Shown piece by piece: positions 6,459 to 7,873 of a stretch of DNA of 7,873 bases; within the stretch, counting starts at the first letter, position 1, and the number at the start of each line of letters is the position of its first letter. Made by a program: the position numbers and the translations under genes. The notes under the pieces were generated by a model. It saw only the letters and a program-made list of their open reading frames with translations. It had not been told where the DNA came from and did not search any database. This DNA comes from Chryseobacterium sp. (lineage in GTDB: Bacteria > Bacteroidota > Bacteroidia > Flavobacteriales > Weeksellaceae): assembly GCA_017989575.1 (NCBI GenBank), contig JAGNPP010000109.1:1-7873 (forward strand). Direction: 5' to 3'.

Positions 6459-6489
6459 AAACTGCAGACACAATGAAGTGTTGCAGTTT
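6459..6489 (+). terminator. hairpin after the TrmH-like gene, probable terminator
   Basis: AAACTGCA-G-ACAC (6459-6471) pairs with GTGTTGCAGTTT (6478-6489), giving a 12-bp stem with one bulged G (6467) and a 6-base loop AATGAA. It starts 2 bases after the TrmH-like stop codon. On the plus strand only TTT follows before GAAATAAAT, so the U tract is poor. On the minus strand the stem is followed by a run of Ts. It probably ends or stabilises the bestrophin-TrmH transcript, but its strength as a plus-strand terminator is uncertain. Confidence 0.55.
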
Positions 6490-6627
6490 GAAATAAATCT
6501 AATAAAAAGTAAAAATGAAAGGCGACAAAGATATACTTTTTGTTTAATACGACGCAATACTTTTTATAAAATTTCATAATTTTTTTTAAAACCTTTTCTC
6601 GGTAAGGAATTTTTGTAAATTAGCATA

Positions 6628-7281
6628 ATGTTTATAAAAGACTACATTTCCAAAGATTATCCCGCTTTTGGCAACAAGGACTCTATCGAAGAGGCTTCCG
6701 AGATTGCAAAAGAGTTCGGGTATTCCCACGTTTTCATTGTGAGCAAAGGCGTTTTCTTGGGCGGACTCAGTCAGTCATTTCTGGAAGATAGCCCTGAGGG
6801 AAAATTGGATAGTCTTAATATTCATTACGAGCGATTCGCCATTATAGAAGATAGCAGTATCCTCGATAGCATCAAGCTTTTCCATACTTTCAATGCGAAT
6901 GTAATCCCTGTGATTTCCAAAGAGGAAAAACATTTGGGTTACATTTCTTGTGATGACATTTTCAATGAGTTTTCAAAATATCCTTTGTTTTCTGAGAACG
7001 GCGCGATTCTGACGATTCAAACGACAGGTTTGCATTATTCTATGACGGAGATCACACAAATTGTAGAAAGCAACAATGCGAAGATCTACGGAACTTTCAT
7101 CAGCGCAATTAAAGAAGATAGCATAGAAATTACACTTAAAATAAGTAATGAAAATCTAAGTTCCATAGATGAAACCTTCGAAAGATACGGTTACACGGTG
7201 GTTACGAAACATTACGACGACGAGAAAGAAGAACTGTTGAAAGACCGATTTGGGTTTTTTCAGAAATTTTTGGAGATATAA
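6628..7281 (+). CDS. CBS-domain protein with likely C-terminal ACT-like domain
   Basis: This 217-residue cytoplasmic protein looks like a tandem CBS (Bateman) module at about residues 1-118. The second repeat is the clearer one, with the typical NANVIPVISKEEKHLGYISCDDIF pattern near 89-112. CBS pairs bind adenine nucleotides or related ligands and act as sensors. Residues about 123-195 (GAILTIQTTGLHYSMTEITQIVESNNAKIYG onward) have the beta-alpha-beta-beta-alpha-beta look of an ACT-like regulatory domain, as in AcuB-type proteins. No catalytic domain is present, so the protein is probably regulatory, but its target is unknown. It precedes NAD kinase with a gap of only 3 bases, so the two are almost certainly translated from one mRNA. 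From memory, this CBS-nadK order recurs in flavobacteria. The ATG at 6628 starts the first CBS strand directly. No consensus promoter was found in 6490-6627. Confidence 0.83.
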   Translation: MFIKDYISKDYPAFGNKDSIEEASEIAKEFGYSHVFIVSKGVFLGGLSQSFLEDSPEGKLDSLNIHYERFAIIEDSSILDSIKLFHTFNANVIPVISKEEKHLGYISCDDIFNEFSKYPLFSENGAILTIQTTGLHYSMTEITQIVESNNAKIYGTFISAIKEDSIEITLKISNENLSSIDETFERYGYTVVTKHYDDEKEELLKDRFGFFQKFLEI

Positions 7282-7284
7282 TTT

Positions 7285-7873
7285 ATGAAGGCAGCTATCT
7301 ACTCTCAAAAAAAGGACCTCGATACCTTTTTGTATCTCAACAAGTTCATTTCCGAATTAGCGCTCAGAGATGTTTCTGTGGTTCTGCATTCCGAAATGGC
7401 GGAGAATCTTAATTTTTCTAAGGATTTCGATACATTTTCTGGAAAAGATGAGTTGAAAAGCAAACACGTCAATATCGTTTTCAGTTTTGGTGGCGATGGG
7501 ACAATTCTCAACGCGTTGACTTTCATTCAAGATCTAGAAATTCCGATTATTGGCGTTAATACAGGTCGATTGGGATTTTTGGCTAACTTCAGAAAAGATC
7601 AGATTTTTGATGAATTAGATTCAATTATTCTTGATAAAAATTATAATATCAGCGAACGTTCTGTCATCAAGATTACAACAGACGATCCAAATTCGATTGA
7701 TTTTCCTTTTGCATTGAATGACGTCAGCCTTTCCAGAAAAGAAACAACATCGATGATTACCGTGGAATCTTACATCAATGAAGAATTCCTGAATGTTTTC
7801 TGGGGCGACGGATTGATTGTTTCTACGCCAACTGGTTCTACAGCTTATTCGTTAAGTTGTGGCGGACCAATTA
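7285..7873 (+). CDS. nadK: NAD kinase, 5' part (cut by window end)
   Basis: From ATG at 7285 the frame is open to the window edge, giving 196 residues of a protein usually near 290. NAD kinase phosphorylates NAD+ at the 2'-OH of the adenosine ribose to make NADP+, the only de novo route to NADP. The hallmark GGDGT is at 69-73 in FSFGGDGTILNAL. NTGRLGFLA (92-100) is the second conserved block. ALND (143-146) stands where most relatives have the substrate-binding N-E pair, so Asp replaces Glu. DGLIVSTPTGSTAYSLSCGGPI (175-196) is the conserved glycine-rich block with the TPTGSTAYS signature. The N-terminal MKAAIYSQ strand supports the start. It follows the CBS-domain gene by 3 bases, suggesting translational coupling and possibly a functional link. 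The missing C-terminal third lies outside the window. Confidence 0.95.
   Translation, partial: MKAAIYSQKKDLDTFLYLNKFISELALRDVSVVLHSEMAENLNFSKDFDTFSGKDELKSKHVNIVFSFGGDGTILNALTFIQDLEIPIIGVNTGRLGFLANFRKDQIFDELDSIILDKNYNISERSVIKITTDDPNSIDFPFALNDVSLSRKETTSMITVESYINEEFLNVFWGDGLIVSTPTGSTAYSLSCGGPI

Noticed and set aside
6473..6496. Seven-codon ORF (MKCCSLK) starting in the loop of the hairpin at 6459-6489
   Set aside because: It falls inside a hairpin explained better as a transcript-end structure, and an ORF of this length occurs easily by chance.
6515..6547. Ten-codon ORF (MKGDKDILFV) between the TrmH-like and CBS genes, preceded by an A-rich stretch
   Set aside because: It is too short to judge, has no consensus promoter in front of it and no terminator after it, unlike the lysA leader ORF.
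6162..6557. Open frame of 131 codons on the minus strand over the TrmH-like gene
   Set aside because: Most of it is antisense to conserved SPOUT motifs 2 and 3, and its sequence looks like a mirror of that gene. No promoter or family signature supports it.

Overview
The window looks like chromosome of a flavobacterium in the Bacteroidota, most likely close to Chryseobacterium (Weeksellaceae). Four things point there: moderately low GC, Bacteroidota-type promoter elements (TTG-N20-TAnnTTTG), no obvious Shine-Dalgarno sequences, and protein motifs such as GSGFKVPY/EPGKFLVS in diaminopimelate decarboxylase. The genus is inferred from general familiarity, not from a search.

The left part (1-4907) is read on the minus strand. 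In transcription order it holds a HerA/YjgR-type ATPase (4907-3375), a DEDDh exonuclease fused to what looks like a dead GIY-YIG domain (3344-2115), a small AT-rich protein with two membrane segments (2097-1666), then a 282-base gap, lysA (1383-184), and the first 39 codons of a secreted protein (119-1). The first three are spaced 30 and 17 bases apart and probably form one transcription unit. The gap before lysA is the most interesting stretch. It holds a full consensus promoter, a 23-codon lysine-rich small ORF with no acidic residues, and an intrinsic-terminator-like hairpin ending 15 bases before the lysA start codon. This is the layout of a transcription attenuator.

The right part (5034-7873) is read on the plus strand. 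It holds a bestrophin-family channel protein (5034-5897), a TrmH-family RNA methyltransferase that seems to start at TTG (5917-6456), a hairpin, a CBS-domain protein with a likely C-terminal ACT-like domain (6628-7281), and, 3 bases later, NAD kinase cut by the window end (7285 onward). The two halves diverge from the 126-base region 4908-5033.

Most genes are ordinary housekeeping: lysine and peptidoglycan precursor synthesis, NADP supply, RNA modification, ion conductance and DNA processing. I see no CRISPR array, insertion sequence, tRNA or rRNA. The points worth a second look are the lysA leader, the degenerate nuclease domain next to a HerA-like motor, and the low-GC two-helix membrane protein between them.
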